Assembly: GCA_963733395.1 (NCBI GenBank)
Contig: CAVTCZ010000012.1
Coordinates: 1-64,000, forward strand
DNA: 64,000 nt
Direction: 5' to 3'
DNA from: JADKAV01 sp963733395
GTDB lineage: Bacteria; Actinomycetota; Actinomycetes; S36-B12; UBA10799
Each line of letters starts with the position of its first letter. Within the stretch, counting starts at the first letter, position 1. A model generated the notes under the pieces. The model was not told the DNA's origin. It ran no database searches and saw nothing but the letters and a program-made list of their open reading frames with translations. A program made the translations under genes and the position numbers. This document shows, piece after piece, positions 1-9,701 of this stretch.

Positions 1-520
1 CCAGTTCGTCGATTATGAGCAGGGTGGGTCCGGCGTAGAACCGCATGGTGGTGGCCCACCGTCCCTCGATGGCCGCGCGGTGGCAGCGGGCGGCCAAATC
101 CGCGGCGGTGGTCACGTAGGTGCGGTAGCCGGCGTGGACCGCGGCGCGGGCCAGACCCACGGCCAGGTGAGTTTTGCCGGTGCCGGGCGGGCCGACCAGC
201 AGTACGTTGGTGGCCGATTCCAGATAGCGGCAGGTACCCAGTTCGCGGATCAGGGCCGGGTCGACCCCGGACGCGGCGTCGGTGTCGAAATCCTCGAGGG
301 TGGCGTCGGTGGGCAGGCAGGCGAACCGTAGCCGTCCGGCCAGCCGGCGGGCGGTGTCGGCCTCGACTTCGATGGCCAGCAGCCGTTCCAGGGCGGCGGT
401 CAGCCCCCACCCCTGGTCGCTGGCCTGGTCCAGCACGCCCGGCAGGGCTTCGGCGGCGGCGTGCAGCTTCAGGGCGGCCAGATGTCCGCGCAGCTGCTGG
501 TAGACCGTGGCGGCGGCCAT
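1..520 (-). CDS. istB: IS21 transposition helper ATPase IstB (3' part outside window)
   Basis: AAA+ ATPase that assists the IstA transposase in IS21 transposition. The frame reads leftwards from ATG 520-518; an in-frame TGA at 559-557 rules out a longer start. The N-terminus is the usual IstB helical region (residues about 1-95). Walker A (GPPGTGKTH, around residue 105) and Walker B (LLIIDEL, at the window edge) follow. The protein is cut by the window boundary after about 173 residues; family members have about 250. It overlaps the corrected istA end by about 50 bases, which fits translational coupling. Function is confident; whether the element is active is unknown because the C-terminus is not seen. 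Confidence 0.9.
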   Translation of the reverse strand, partial: MAAATVYQQLRGHLAALKLHAAAEALPGVLDQASDQGWGLTAALERLLAIEVEADTARRLAGRLRFACLPTDATLEDFDTDAASGVDPALIRELGTCRYLESATNVLLVGPPGTGKTHLAVGLARAAVHAGYRTYVTTAADLAARCHRAAIEGRWATTMRFYAGPTLLIIDEL

Positions 521-1942
521 CGTGGACGGTTCGGGGATGCGGGAGGTCGGTGGGAGTCATTGAGGGGTTCCTTCAGGTCCGTGGGGTGAGGGTCGGTCCA
601 GGTGGTGCGGGTGGCGGCGGCGCGGGCGTAGACGGCCAGGTCGATCACCACACCCGGGTCGGGATCGGGGGTCTGCGTCGGCGCGTAGCAGGTCGGCGGC
701 GGCCAGCGCGACCGCTCCGGGTGGGATGCGCTGTTTGCGGCGGTGGGGTTTGCCCGGTGAGCCCGCGGTCATCGCGGCGTGGTTCAGGGCGAGCACGTGC
801 CCGTGGTCGCGGACCGTCACCCCGGTGCCGGGGGCGGCCAGCCGGTGCCGGGCGATCACCGTGGGCACGGACTGCCCGGTGGTCAGGATGTCCAGGTGGG
901 TGGCGCCCAGACGGATCTGGACGGCCACGGTGGCCCCGGACAGTTCCGGGGGCACCGAGTAGCGGTTCCCGGCGTAGGCGACCAGGGCCTGCCCGGACAC
1001 GGTGCGGGTCACCTCGATGACCGCCGGATACGGGGCCACCCCGGCCAGCCCGGCCAGGGGTTCGGCGGCGGCCATCGCCGCCACCGTGGACCAGCCGTGG
1101 GAGTCGCGGCGTTTGCGGGTATCACCGCGGGTGGTGCACCAGGTGTCCAGGCGGGCCTGGGCCGCCTCGACGGACAGGTCGTCGGGCAGGGTCCGCCACC
1201 AGCGCTGCGCGGCGGTGTGCACCGCCTTCTCCACGACCCCTTTGCGGTTCCCGCTGCGCGGCGGGCAGATCCGTATCTGCACGCCGTAGTGGGTGGCCAC
1301 CGCGGCGAACGACGCGCTGACCTGCCCGGTGGACGGATGACACACGGTGGCCATCCGGTCGAACCGCCAGGCCCGGGTGGTGCCGCCCAGGCCCCGGCAG
1401 ATCCGGTCGATCCCGTCGATCAGGTGCGGCTGGGTCTGGGCTTCCAGCAGCAGCCCGCGCCACCGTCCGGAATGGGCCAGCACCCCGACCAGCAGCCGGG
1501 CGGTCGGCCCCCAGCCCCACTGGGCGGGGGCGTCGGGCAGATCCACCCAGTCCCACTGGATCTCATCACCGGGCGGGTGCTCGATCACCGCGGCGGCCCG
1601 GTCGCCCACCCTGGCGCAATCAGCGCAGACCGGGCGCAGCCCCCGCGTGCGGATCTGGCGGGTCAGCGTCGGATACGACCCGGTGAACCCCAGCTCGCGC
1701 AGCTCGTCGAACAACGTGGTCGCCCACAGATGCGGGTCCTCGGACAGCCGGGCGGCCACGTAGTCGGTGAACCGGGCGAACCCGTCCGGGCCGGCCGGTC
1801 TGCGCCGGCCCGGGGTGCGGCTGTCCGCCAAGTAGGCGCGGATCGTCTTGCGGTCGCGGCCCAGATGCCGGGCAATCGCCGAGATCGTCCAACCCCGTTT
1901 GCGTAGGGCGTGAGCGTCGATGTTTTCCTCCCATGTGAGCAT
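469..1942 (-). CDS. istA: IS21-family transposase IstA, with a frame break near 665
   Basis: DDE-type transposase of an IS21 element. Residues about 10-40 form a helix-turn-helix (GWTISAIARHLGRDRKTIRAYL). The RNase H-like catalytic core follows, with the first Asp in EIQWDWVDLP and the last acidic residue in GNRKGVVEKAVH. The start is ATG 1942. The frame runs open to 557, but near 665 the sense sequence continues better one frame over (DPGVVIDLAVYARAA, stop at 469). One extra C in a C5 run explains this: GACCCCCGATCCC where GACCCCGATCCC would keep the frame. If the base is real, the protein simply ends at 557 with an altered tail. istB starts within its 3' end. Confidence 0.88.
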
Positions 1943-2130
1943 GAGCAGAAGGGCTCCTTCCAGGTCGGTGAGCGGTCAGATGCCGCCATCCTGGAAGGGG
2001 CCCGCCTGCATCCAGCGGAGCCACACGGGTGGGGAATTTCAATGAGCAGGTCTGGGGAGATTCAGATGAGCGTCAACAGGGGCCTCCTCGTTCAGCCTCG
2101 ACGCGCTCACCGGGCCGGGAACGCAGGCGG

Positions 2131-2340
2131 ATGATGCTTGATCAGCACCTCACCGACGATGACATGCCCCTGTTCACCAGGCTGCGGACGACCGCGTTCG
2201 GAGAAGCCGTCATCGACATCGCCAACGACCCGAAATGTGACGAGTGGACGTTCTCCCAGAAGATCCGGCACGCTCTGGAACGAGAGACCGCCGCCCGACG
2301 CGAACGGCGCATGCTCAAACTGGCTCTTCAGACTTGGGAG
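2131..2340 (+). pseudogene. Remnant of an IstB N-terminal region
   Basis: The frame opening at ATG 2131 encodes about 70 residues resembling the N-terminal helical region of IstB proteins (LRTTAFGEAVIDIANDP, then a stretch ending ETAARRERRMLKL). No Walker motifs follow; after about 2340 the reading frame continues to 2529 without recognisable content. It lies just outside the IS21 terminus and in the opposite orientation. I read it as the debris of an older IS21 copy. It could instead be an unrelated small protein; the similarity is judged by eye from the characteristic pattern only. Confidence 0.5.
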
Positions 2341-2410
2341 GGCTCCGGAGTCTTCCGTCTTCCTGACATGACTACCTCCTGCACGAGGTGTCCGCCGAAC
2401 GGGGGGAACT

Positions 2411-3577
2411 TCACTCTCCGCGCCAACTCTCAAGCGCGGAGTGAGCAACTTCCAAGACTCGGTCCATGTAGGGTTCCAGCCCGACCCACAATGGTAGCCG
2501 AACGAGTCGGTCGGCTACTTCGCATGTGACACTCAGGTCGCCGCTCTGGTGGCCGAACCTGCGACCGGCGGGCGAGGAGTGCAGGGGCACATAATGAAAC
2601 ACTGCTCCCACCCCCGCGTTCTTGAGATTCTCGATGAAGGAGGTCCTGTGCTCCAGGGAGGGCAATAGCAAGTAGTACATGTGAGCGTTGTGTCTGCAGT
2701 CTCCCGGGACAACCGGGCGACGCACCGATCCCGCGGCCTCATGGCCTTCGGCCCACGAGTGGTACCTCTCCCAAATCGCGAGTCTGCGATCGGTGATGGC
2801 CTCAGCGTGCTGCATTTGAGCCCACAGGAAGGCTGCAGTGAGTTCGCCAGGCAAGTAGCTCGAACCCTTGTCCACCCACGTGTACTTGTCGACTTGACCT
2901 CGGAAGAAGCGACTCCGGTTCGTGCCCTTCTCCCTGAGGATCTCGGCGCGATCGAAGTAAGTGTCATCTCGGCATAGCAGTGCCCCCCCTTCACCGCTGA
3001 TGATGTTCTTGGTTTCGTGAAAACTGAGAGTGCCCAGGTCCCCAATGGTCCCTAACGGCCGACCTTTGTAGGTTGACATGACGCCTTGCGCAGCGTCCTC
3101 CACCACGGGTATGCCGTATTGTTCAGCGATCCTTACAATCTCGTCCATCTCTGCCGCTACGCCTGCGTAGTGCACCACGAATATGGCTCGGGTCCTATCG
3201 GTGATGGCCCGTTCAATCTGCGTCTCGTCCAAGTTGAGCGTGTCTCTCCGAACATCGACGAAGACCGGAACCCCACCTCGGCTCACCACCGCATTGGCCG
3301 TCGAGACGAAGGTGTACGACGGCATTATCACTTCGTCCCCTGGCGCAAGATCGAGAAGGAAGGCGGCCATTTCGAGAGCCGCAGTACAACTGTGAGTCAG
3401 CAAAGCGCCACGGGCTCCGGTCTTCGACTCGAGCCATCGACTGCAGCGCCTGGTGAATTCCCCGTCACCAGCAAGATGCCCCAGATCGTGCGCTTCTTTG
3501 ATGTACGCGAGTTCGCTGCCGGTCATGTAGGGCCGATTGAATGGAATTCGGTCCACGTGGCGGTTATCTGTAGTCAC
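2411..3577 (-). CDS. wecE: dTDP-4-amino-4,6-dideoxygalactose transaminase (WecE/RffA)
   Basis: PLP-dependent sugar aminotransferase of the DegT/DnrJ/EryC1/StrS family that converts dTDP-4-keto-6-deoxyglucose to dTDP-4-amino-4,6-dideoxygalactose. The sequence follows E. coli WecE closely along its whole length: GDGEFTRRC near the N-terminus, SCTAALEMAA, DEVIMPSYTFVSTANA, HYAGVAAEMD, VVEDAAQGVMSTYKG, the PLP-lysine motif SFHETKN, REKGTNRSRFFRGQVDKYTW and AVFHYVPLHSSPAG. The start is uncertain: ATG 3640 has no ribosome site, while GTG 3577 follows a GGGGGATGGGA stretch and gives 388 residues (E. coli 376). It is the last gene of the polysaccharide locus on this side. No genes for making the dTDP-sugar precursor or for N-acetylation are in the window. 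Confidence 0.93.
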   Translation of the reverse strand: MTTDNRHVDRIPFNRPYMTGSELAYIKEAHDLGHLAGDGEFTRRCSRWLESKTGARGALLTHSCTAALEMAAFLLDLAPGDEVIMPSYTFVSTANAVVSRGGVPVFVDVRRDTLNLDETQIERAITDRTRAIFVVHYAGVAAEMDEIVRIAEQYGIPVVEDAAQGVMSTYKGRPLGTIGDLGTLSFHETKNIISGEGGALLCRDDTYFDRAEILREKGTNRSRFFRGQVDKYTWVDKGSSYLPGELTAAFLWAQMQHAEAITDRRLAIWERYHSWAEGHEAAGSVRRPVVPGDCRHNAHMYYLLLPSLEHRTSFIENLKNAGVGAVFHYVPLHSSPAGRRFGHQSGDLSVTCEVADRLVRLPLWVGLEPYMDRVLEVAHSALESWRGE

Positions 3578-3913
3578 AGGTAGATCCCATCCCCCGGCCG
3601 CTCCCCCATCTATTCCGAGGGGATCGCGACGGCAGGTCATGGTGTGGCCAAGTGGCCGCCCTCAGGTCACCCCGCATCGGGCAAAACCACCGCGGGCGAC
3701 CGTCGGAAGCCGGACGATTCAGAGCGATCACAGCAGGGCCCTTGAAGGGAGTCGCTACTGCGAAGTGGAGGTGTCCCAAAGGTGTAGATTCCAGGACTTG
3801 GGGCAGTTCGGGAACACCGACGAAGGCGGATATCCGGACCAAAGCACCTGCAGGACATCGATGAAGATGCCCTTCATCACGATCCCTCGAAAGTGGGCGG
3901 ACCTGAGCTCTGC
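3578..3913. other. Gene-free gap
   Basis: About 335 bases between wecE and the next glycosyltransferase. I see no conserved coding sequence, strong hairpin or recognisable promoter here. Local composition is slightly less GC-rich than the neighbours. It may hold a decayed gene. Confidence 0.5.
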
Positions 3914-5979
3914 TCATGTGAACAGCCCCGAGTCAGTGAGCCGGCGCTGCAACTGGTCCAAGGTATGACGTTTGGCTACCCGCTTCTGGAGTGCGGCACC
4001 TCGAAGGGCTCCCCTCACGGGTTCTAGAGCTTCTGTGAGTGCTGCCACGTACTCGACCGGGGTAGCTGCGAGATCAAGGAGCCACCCGGTCCGTTCGTCG
4101 ATCAACTCGCGCAATCCGCCCGCGCTACTTGCCACTATGGGCAGCCCCATGGACCCCACTTCGATGGGAACGTTGGGAAGACCCTCATAGGCGGAGGTGA
4201 AGAGGAGTGCACCGAAGTCAAGAGGGTCGAGCATGCCAACATCCTGAATCGGCCCATGAAGGACGACGTTGGGCTTTCGCAGCCGGAAGCGGTCGATCGT
4301 CTCGCCATCTATCGGACCTCCGTAGACGTGGAAGGTCCGCTCGGGCATGAGTCCGGCCACCTCCGCAAGGAGGTCCGGCCTCTTCTGAGGATGTATGCGA
4401 CCGAGCCAGAGGACGTTGCCAGTGCTACGTGACTCCATCGGGAGATCCCGGACGGCGAGGTTGCAGGGCTGGTAGGCCACGTGCATCTTCGCGGCGTCGC
4501 GCTCGAGCAGTCCGAGTGAGTCGACCAAGTCCTGCTTGAAGGTCGCGTTGTCCAGCATGACGAGGTCGAGGGAGTCGATCGTGTCCCTCAGGAACTCATC
4601 ACCGTATCCGCCGAACCCCCCGTAGTCATGGAAGTCGCGGCAGAACTGAGTAGCCATGAGCCGCATGTACCGGCTCAATTGCTTCCCATGGTTTCGATAG
4701 GCGAGCCATCCCGCTCGACTGTTGATGTTCAGCACAGCTCTCGGACGACCAGCCATCAACAGGTCTGCGACGAGCTTGCCGAGTTCCTCCTCGTCGAGCT
4801 GGTTCTCACGGCTGGTCTGCATGACTCGGACGGTGACATCAGGAGGGAACCACTTCAGGGATGCCGTATCACCACGGTCGGTCGACACGACGCAGACCTT
4901 GTCGGGGCCGAGAACCTGTGCGGCCAACGTCGCCACGTTGGCCGCAACCCTGTCCGCTCCCCCAGCATGAAGTGTGGAACGAGGATCAGGAAGGAGTCCT
5001 CCACGAATCCGTCCAACACCCTCTCGACGTACCTCTGGAGGTACGTGCTGTGCGTGCCGCGTACCTCCTGCAGGACGTGTTCCGGATTGATCGCGGCCAG
5101 TTGCGATTCCACTTCCCAACTCTCTGCCAGCGCGTCCACCAGCCATGCTGAGTCGGTCGTCTGCAGACCGGCGCACCGCTCTTCCCAGGCCTTGGCCGTC
5201 ACGGACAGGATGAAAGGTTTGGGAGGGACGATGGCACGTGCGAGACGTGGAGTGAAGTCCTGACGAGGAGAGCGGCCTTCCTGTTCGCCATGCAGGGCGT
5301 AATGATCGAAGGCGCCTTGGCCGGAAGCGGCTACGTCAGGGTACTCACGCCAATACCAGGCGGGGTCAAGCCACGGACCAGGTGAGAGGTTCGCCGAGCG
5401 ACCTTTCGTCAGGAAGTGCGTGACGGCTTGTGCGCGCTCGTATCTGCCGCGTGGGAGCTGTTCTGCGTACCACGAATGGTCGAAGAGGGAAGGGTTGGCT
5501 TCCAGCGCTTCACGCAGGCGTTCCTCCAGCGAGAAGTAGACCCGGAAGTCAGGATCTGAGAGCAGTTCTTCCCAAGTGGCGGCAGTCCGCTGCAGAGGGG
5601 GAGCCTCGGAGGAGGTTGCAGTGCTGACGTCGAGCAGGAGGTCCGGTTGCGGCTTCCTGCCCTCCTTCTCGCCATGGAGCGCGTAGTGGTCGAACGCACA
5701 CTGGCCGGTGGTGGCCACGTCGGGATACTCCTGCCAGTACCAGTCAGCGTCGAGCCACGGCCCTGGTGAGAGGTTCGCCCGCCGGCCTTTGGTGAGGAAG
5801 TGATTCAGGGCTTGCGCCGGTGTGCATTCACCCTCGGGCAGTTGCCGGAGGTACCAGGCCGTGTTGAACAAGCAGGTGTGCCGGCGCAGCGCCTCTCCCA
5901 GTAGGCGTTGCTTCTCAGCACGCAAGCGGGCGCGGTTGCGGATCTCGAGCAACCGGCCCTTCCTCCTTCCCAAAGCCAT
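3914..5979 (-). CDS. Glycosyltransferase with two N-terminal YPDVA-type repeats and a GT4-like domain (frame break near 4965)
   Basis: The N-terminal half (residues about 35-240) has two copies of a roughly 75-residue repeat: an LP/AQA..HFLTKGR segment, then NLSPGPWLD, WYW.EYPDVA and FDHYALHGE.EGR. Such repeats occur in large bacterial polysaccharide glycosyltransferases. The C-terminal half is GT-B like: LILVPHFMLG plus GADRVAANVATLA, then VLWLGRIHPQKRPDLLAEVA and the donor-site region SAYEGLPNVPIEVGSMGLPIVAS. The two halves sit in different frames. The junction at a run of five G (about 4963) would be repaired by a sixth. The start ATG 5979 lies 2 bases after the preceding gene's stop, so the gene is in an operon with it. 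Sugar specificity is unknown. Confidence 0.82.
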
Positions 5980-5981
5980 CC

Positions 5982-6710
5982 CTAAACCCCCGAAGCGGCG
6001 TCCAGCTCGCGAACCCGCGCCGTCGTCAGATCGTGAGGGGCTGTCAGTGCCCCCGAATCGGAGCTCACGGAGTTACGCGAGTGAGGCTTCTTTCGCACGA
6101 AGTGCACGGTTTGCGGAACGATGCGATGGTGGACGCCCGCGGCGACCGTGTCGCAGTTCCACGTCCAGTCCTCGTATCCGAAACTGCTGGCATCCTCAAG
6201 GGCGACGTAAGGGAAGCGTCTGAACAACTCGGTTCGTGCCAGGGCGAGGCTCGTCCAGCAGTTGTCCACCAGTAGACGGGAATGCGAGAAGGCGGGGTCC
6301 TTCATGTCCGGAGACTGCCAGACGTGTAACTCAGGGAAGGTGACGATCACCTGAGCATGAAGTACGGCGCTCTGCTGGTCGCTCCCGAACTCGAGTCCAC
6401 GGCGAAGCCATTGCCGGCCCCAGACGTCGTCCCCGTCGAGGAGGCCAACCCATTCGCCGCGGGCCCGTTCGATACACGCATTCCTGGATCGGGCGGGGTC
6501 CCCGAAGTCGACTTCCTCAGTCAGGACGCCCTCGAACAGAGGGCCCTGAGAGACCTCACGTGTGACCTCGTCGGGCCGGTCGAGGCTGAGCAGGATCTCC
6601 GAATCAGAGCCATCCAGTCCGGCGCATGCCAGGGCATTCCGCACACTTCTGATCGCCGCACTCAAGTAACGACCCTCCCGGTGTGCCGTCACCGCCACTG
6701 AAACGATCAC
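5982..6710 (-). CDS. Family 2 glycosyltransferase
   Basis: GT-A fold glycosyltransferase of about 242 residues. It opens VSVAVTAHREGRYLSAAIRS, typical of the GT2 first strand, and has the metal-binding motif LLDGDDVW about 100 residues in, preceded by SRNACIERARGEW. GTG 6710 is the likely start: it overlaps the previous gene's TGA by 4 bases and follows a GGAGGGGGG ribosome site. The open frame continues upstream but encodes nothing sensible there. The gene belongs to the tightly packed minus-strand run of glycosyltransferases. Acceptor and donor are unknown. Confidence 0.88.
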   Translation of the reverse strand: MIVSVAVTAHREGRYLSAAIRSVRNALACAGLDGSDSEILLSLDRPDEVTREVSQGPLFEGVLTEEVDFGDPARSRNACIERARGEWVGLLDGDDVWGRQWLRRGLEFGSDQQSAVLHAQVIVTFPELHVWQSPDMKDPAFSHSRLLVDNCWTSLALARTELFRRFPYVALEDASSFGYEDWTWNCDTVAAGVHHRIVPQTVHFVRKKPHSRNSVSSDSGALTAPHDLTTARVRELDAASGV

Positions 6711-8666
6711 GAATGCCCCCCTCCCTCGTCTCTGGATCCGAGAAGGCGGGTGAACACCCCCGCGGGCACTTCGGCCTGCGGGAACCGATGGTCTATCGTG
6801 TACCACTCGCCTCGTACCAGATTCGGGTTCACGTACGGATCGTTGAGCAGGATGTCTCCCCAGCGTTCTCGCATGTACCGCCGCTCGAAGGTCTCGAGGT
6901 TCAGGCGGCGCGAGGGCGATTCGAGATGCAGGAGCACGGCGTAGGGTGTGTAGACGCTGAACAGTCCGCGCTCCCGCAGGCGCAGGCAGAAGTCCACGTC
7001 GCCATAGGCATTGGGCACCCACTTCTCGTTGAGCCCTCCCACCTGCTCGAAGGTCGACTTACGGACGCACAGGCAGGCACCGGTCACGGCGATGGCCTCG
7101 TGCACGGTGTTGATGAGGTGGATGTACATGGGGTCGTCGGAGGCCCGGTGCCGCCCGCTGTGTCCGGCGATGACGTCGCCGAGACCGACGATCCCGGCAT
7201 GCTGAACGTGACCGTCCTCGTAGAGCAACTTCGCCCCTACTGCGCCGCAGCCGGGGAGTTGGGCCAGACCCACCATGGCCTCGATCCAGCCCGGTGTGAT
7301 GATCTCGGTGTCGTTGTTGAGCAGCATGACGTACTCCCCGCGCGCGTGCTCGACCCCGAGGTTGTTGAGGCGGGCGAAGTTGAAGTAGTCGTGTGCCGGC
7401 GACCACCCGCGCGTCAGTGGAGTCTGCCAGCCCGTCCAAGTAGGCGAGAGCGTCTGGCTCATCGCTGCCGTTGTCCACGACGACGAGTTCGTAGTTCGTG
7501 TACGTCGATCTCGTGCGGATCGACTCGATGCAGCGGCGCAACAAGGACACGGCGTTGCGGGTAGGGATGACGATGGAGACCAAGGGCTGCGGTGACCGGA
7601 TGTGGTAGTCGACGCGGTAGTGGCCGGTCGCGGGCTCGAACGTCACCTCCGCGGGGGTGCCACGTCGTTCGCACGCCTCGGTCACCGCCCGGACGCCGGC
7701 GATCGCCGCGTGTGGCTTCGCGTCGAGGGACTTCGCGGTGCTCTGCTCATGGGCCCGCCACTGATAGAGCACGGCGGGGATGTGCACGACTGGCTCGCGT
7801 GCCGCGCCTCCACCGCCCGCAGCATCAGGTCGTGGTCCTGCGAACCCTCGAAGCCCTGTGCGGAATCCGCCGATCTCCTCGAGCAGCGTCCTGCTGTAGA
7901 CGCTCAGGTGGGTCGTGTAGTTGACGCTCAGGTGCATCAGTGGTGACCAGTCGGGCTTCATGAAGGGGTCGTTGAGGCCCTGGCCATGCTCACCGATGAC
8001 CCGTTCGTCGCTGTAGAGGATCTGCGGGACGTTCCCGATTCCTCCGCGGTCAGGTTGATGTGACGCACGACCTCCGCTAGGGCGTTCGGGTAGAGCCGGT
8101 CATCGTGGTCCAGCAACGCCACGTAGTCACCGGTCGCCAGCCGAAGGGCCGCGTTGGAGGCCCCCGAGATGCCCTCGTTCTGGTCCAGGAAGCGCACGCG
8201 CACGCGATCGGGGTGACGCTTCTGGAAGTCCTCGATGATGCCGGAACTGACTGGGTCCTGGGAGTGGTCATCAGCAATGCACACTTCCCAGTTCGGGTAC
8301 ACCTGCGCGGCCACACTGGACAACGCCTCTTCGAGGAAACGCGGTGGGGTGCGGAACACGGGGACGACCACGGAGATGGTCGGCTGCACGGGGAGCGTGG
8401 GCACGTGGTCGGCGAGGAATCCGTAATACGCCCGCAGCAGTCGCTCCTGCTCGCCGCCTCCGCTGCGCGTACCGTGTGCTGTTCTCCGGGATGCGCGCGT
8501 ACACACTCCACAAGAAGGGAAGTCGGCGTTCATAGGCGTTGATCTGATGCATCGTGGCCCGCGCGGCGACCTTGCCGACGGTGGGATTGGAGAGGAGCCG
8601 TTTGGCCATTCTCCGCGACAGACTCACAAGCCTCCAGCCCCCGTATGAAGACCGGCCTGCCAGCAC
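6707..8666 (-). CDS. Two-domain family 2 glycosyltransferase, interrupted by several frame breaks
   Basis: Two GT2 domains in tandem, as in large rhamnan/O-antigen synthases. The first has TISVVVPVFRTPPRFLEEAL, VCIADDHSQD, ALLDHDDRL and later YSRTLLEEIGGFR. The second has VSIVIPTRNAVSLLRRCIES, LVVVDNGSDEPD, MLLNNDTEII, and GACLCVRKSTFEQVGGLNE. The domains are distributed over three frames, with breaks near 8465, 8035, 7855/7785 (a compensating pair, between which FEGSQDHDLMLRAVEAR is readable) and 7440. No single frame covers the protein. The start is unclear: GTG 8666 or an inner ATG near 8610. The 3' end overlaps the next gene's GTG by 4 bases. If the breaks are real it is a pseudogene. Confidence 0.78.
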
Positions 8667-8744
8667 TCGACTTGCGGGACCATCCTGAGCGACCTAACAC
8701 CGCCGGGACGTTCGCACTCGTGCGGTCCGCAGCCGACGGCGGCC

Positions 8745-9698
8745 GTGTCTGCTACACATGGACCTGTGTTCGATGACCGATCGGTTGCCGTGGTGATCCC
8801 GGCCTACAACGAACAGGACCTGATCTCACAGACCATCAAGGGAATCCCCGACTACGTCGACCACGTGATCGTGGTCGACGACTGCAGTTCCGACGCCACC
8901 GCAGAGGCCGCCCGTGCAGTGGCCGGCCCGAAGGTCGTCGTGGAGCGGCTGCCTCAGAACCAGGGCGTCGGCGGCGCGATCATCCATGGGCACAAGATCG
9001 CCATGGATCGGGGCGCGGACATCATGGTCGTCATGGCCGGCGATGACCAGATGGATCCGGACGCCCTGCCCAGACTGCTCAAACCCATCACTCAAGACGG
9101 CTACGGCTTCGCCAAGGGCAATCGGTTCTTCTCGACGTCGAGCTTGGCCGGCATGCCCCGCCACCGCGTGGTCGGGAGCATGATCCTGACGTTCCTCAAC
9201 AAGGCCGCCTCCGGGTACTGGCACCTGGTCGACCCGCAGAACGGCTACACGGCGGTGACCCGCGAGGCCCTCGAGTTGGTCCCGTTGGACAAGGTCTCGA
9301 AGCGCTACGAGTTCGAGAACGACCTGCTCATCTGGCTGAACATCGCGGGTGTCCGAGCGATCGATGTGCCGATCCCTGCGCGCTACGGACTCGAGCAGTC
9401 GACGATCAAACTGCGCAGCGTCGTGCCGCGTCTCTCGTGGTCACTGTTCAACGGCTTCTGGCGGCGGATCTGGTACAAGTACGTGTTCTGGTCCTTCTCG
9501 CCGATCGCCCTGCTTCTGTTCTCGGGTCTGTTGTGTCTGATGGTGGGCATCGGCGTGGGCCTGTGGGCCACTTACGAAGCGTTCAACGGCAACAGCCCGA
9601 CGGCGGGTACGACGGTACTCAGCCTCGTTCCCTTCATGTGTGGCTTCATCTTGCTGGTCCAGGCGTTCGTGCTGGACATCATGGAATCCCCGGACTAG
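8745..9698 (+). CDS. Membrane-anchored family 2 glycosyltransferase, polyprenyl-phosphate type
   Basis: GT2 enzyme of the dolichyl/polyprenyl-phosphate sugar transferase type, which moves a sugar from a nucleotide donor to a lipid carrier. Seen: VAVVIPAYNEQDLISQTIKG, VIVVDDCSSDATAE, NQGVGGAIIHGH, the DxD-like MAGDDQMDPD at about residue 110, FAKGNRF, and PQNGYTAVTREAL. Two C-terminal membrane segments (residues about 245-270 and 285-310) anchor it. GTG 8745 gives 317 residues; an in-frame GTG lies 24 bases downstream. The gene is divergent from the previous one and convergent with the next (3-base gap). Most such enzymes continue with about 10-20 more residues. Confidence 0.87.
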   Translation: MSATHGPVFDDRSVAVVIPAYNEQDLISQTIKGIPDYVDHVIVVDDCSSDATAEAARAVAGPKVVVERLPQNQGVGGAIIHGHKIAMDRGADIMVVMAGDDQMDPDALPRLLKPITQDGYGFAKGNRFFSTSSLAGMPRHRVVGSMILTFLNKAASGYWHLVDPQNGYTAVTREALELVPLDKVSKRYEFENDLLIWLNIAGVRAIDVPIPARYGLEQSTIKLRSVVPRLSWSLFNGFWRRIWYKYVFWSFSPIALLLFSGLLCLMVGIGVGLWATYEAFNGNSPTAGTTVLSLVPFMCGFILLVQAFVLDIMESPD

Positions 9699-9701
9699 AT
9701 C

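Larger units (their letters stand above)
1..2078 (-). mobile_element. IS21-family insertion sequence, partial (istA, istB and one terminus)
   Basis: An istA-type transposase and an overlapping istB-type ATPase are transcribed leftwards, the standard IS21 arrangement. The istA-proximal terminus is placed at about 2078 because the inward sequence starts TGTTGACGCTCATC and IS21-family ends are usually TG...CA. Just inside it are two related copies, at 2031-2047 (GGGGAATTTCAATGAGC) and 2054-2071 (GGGGAGATTCAGATGAGC), which look like the multiple transposase-binding repeats of IS21 ends. The other terminus and the rest of istB lie outside the window. Target duplications cannot be checked. The exact end base is an inference. 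Confidence 0.8.

Noticed and set aside
557..700. Programmed frameshift in the IS21 transposase
   Set aside because: The break lies in a C5 run and is repaired by removing one C, as for many housekeeping genes in this window. IS21 istA is not known to need frameshifting.
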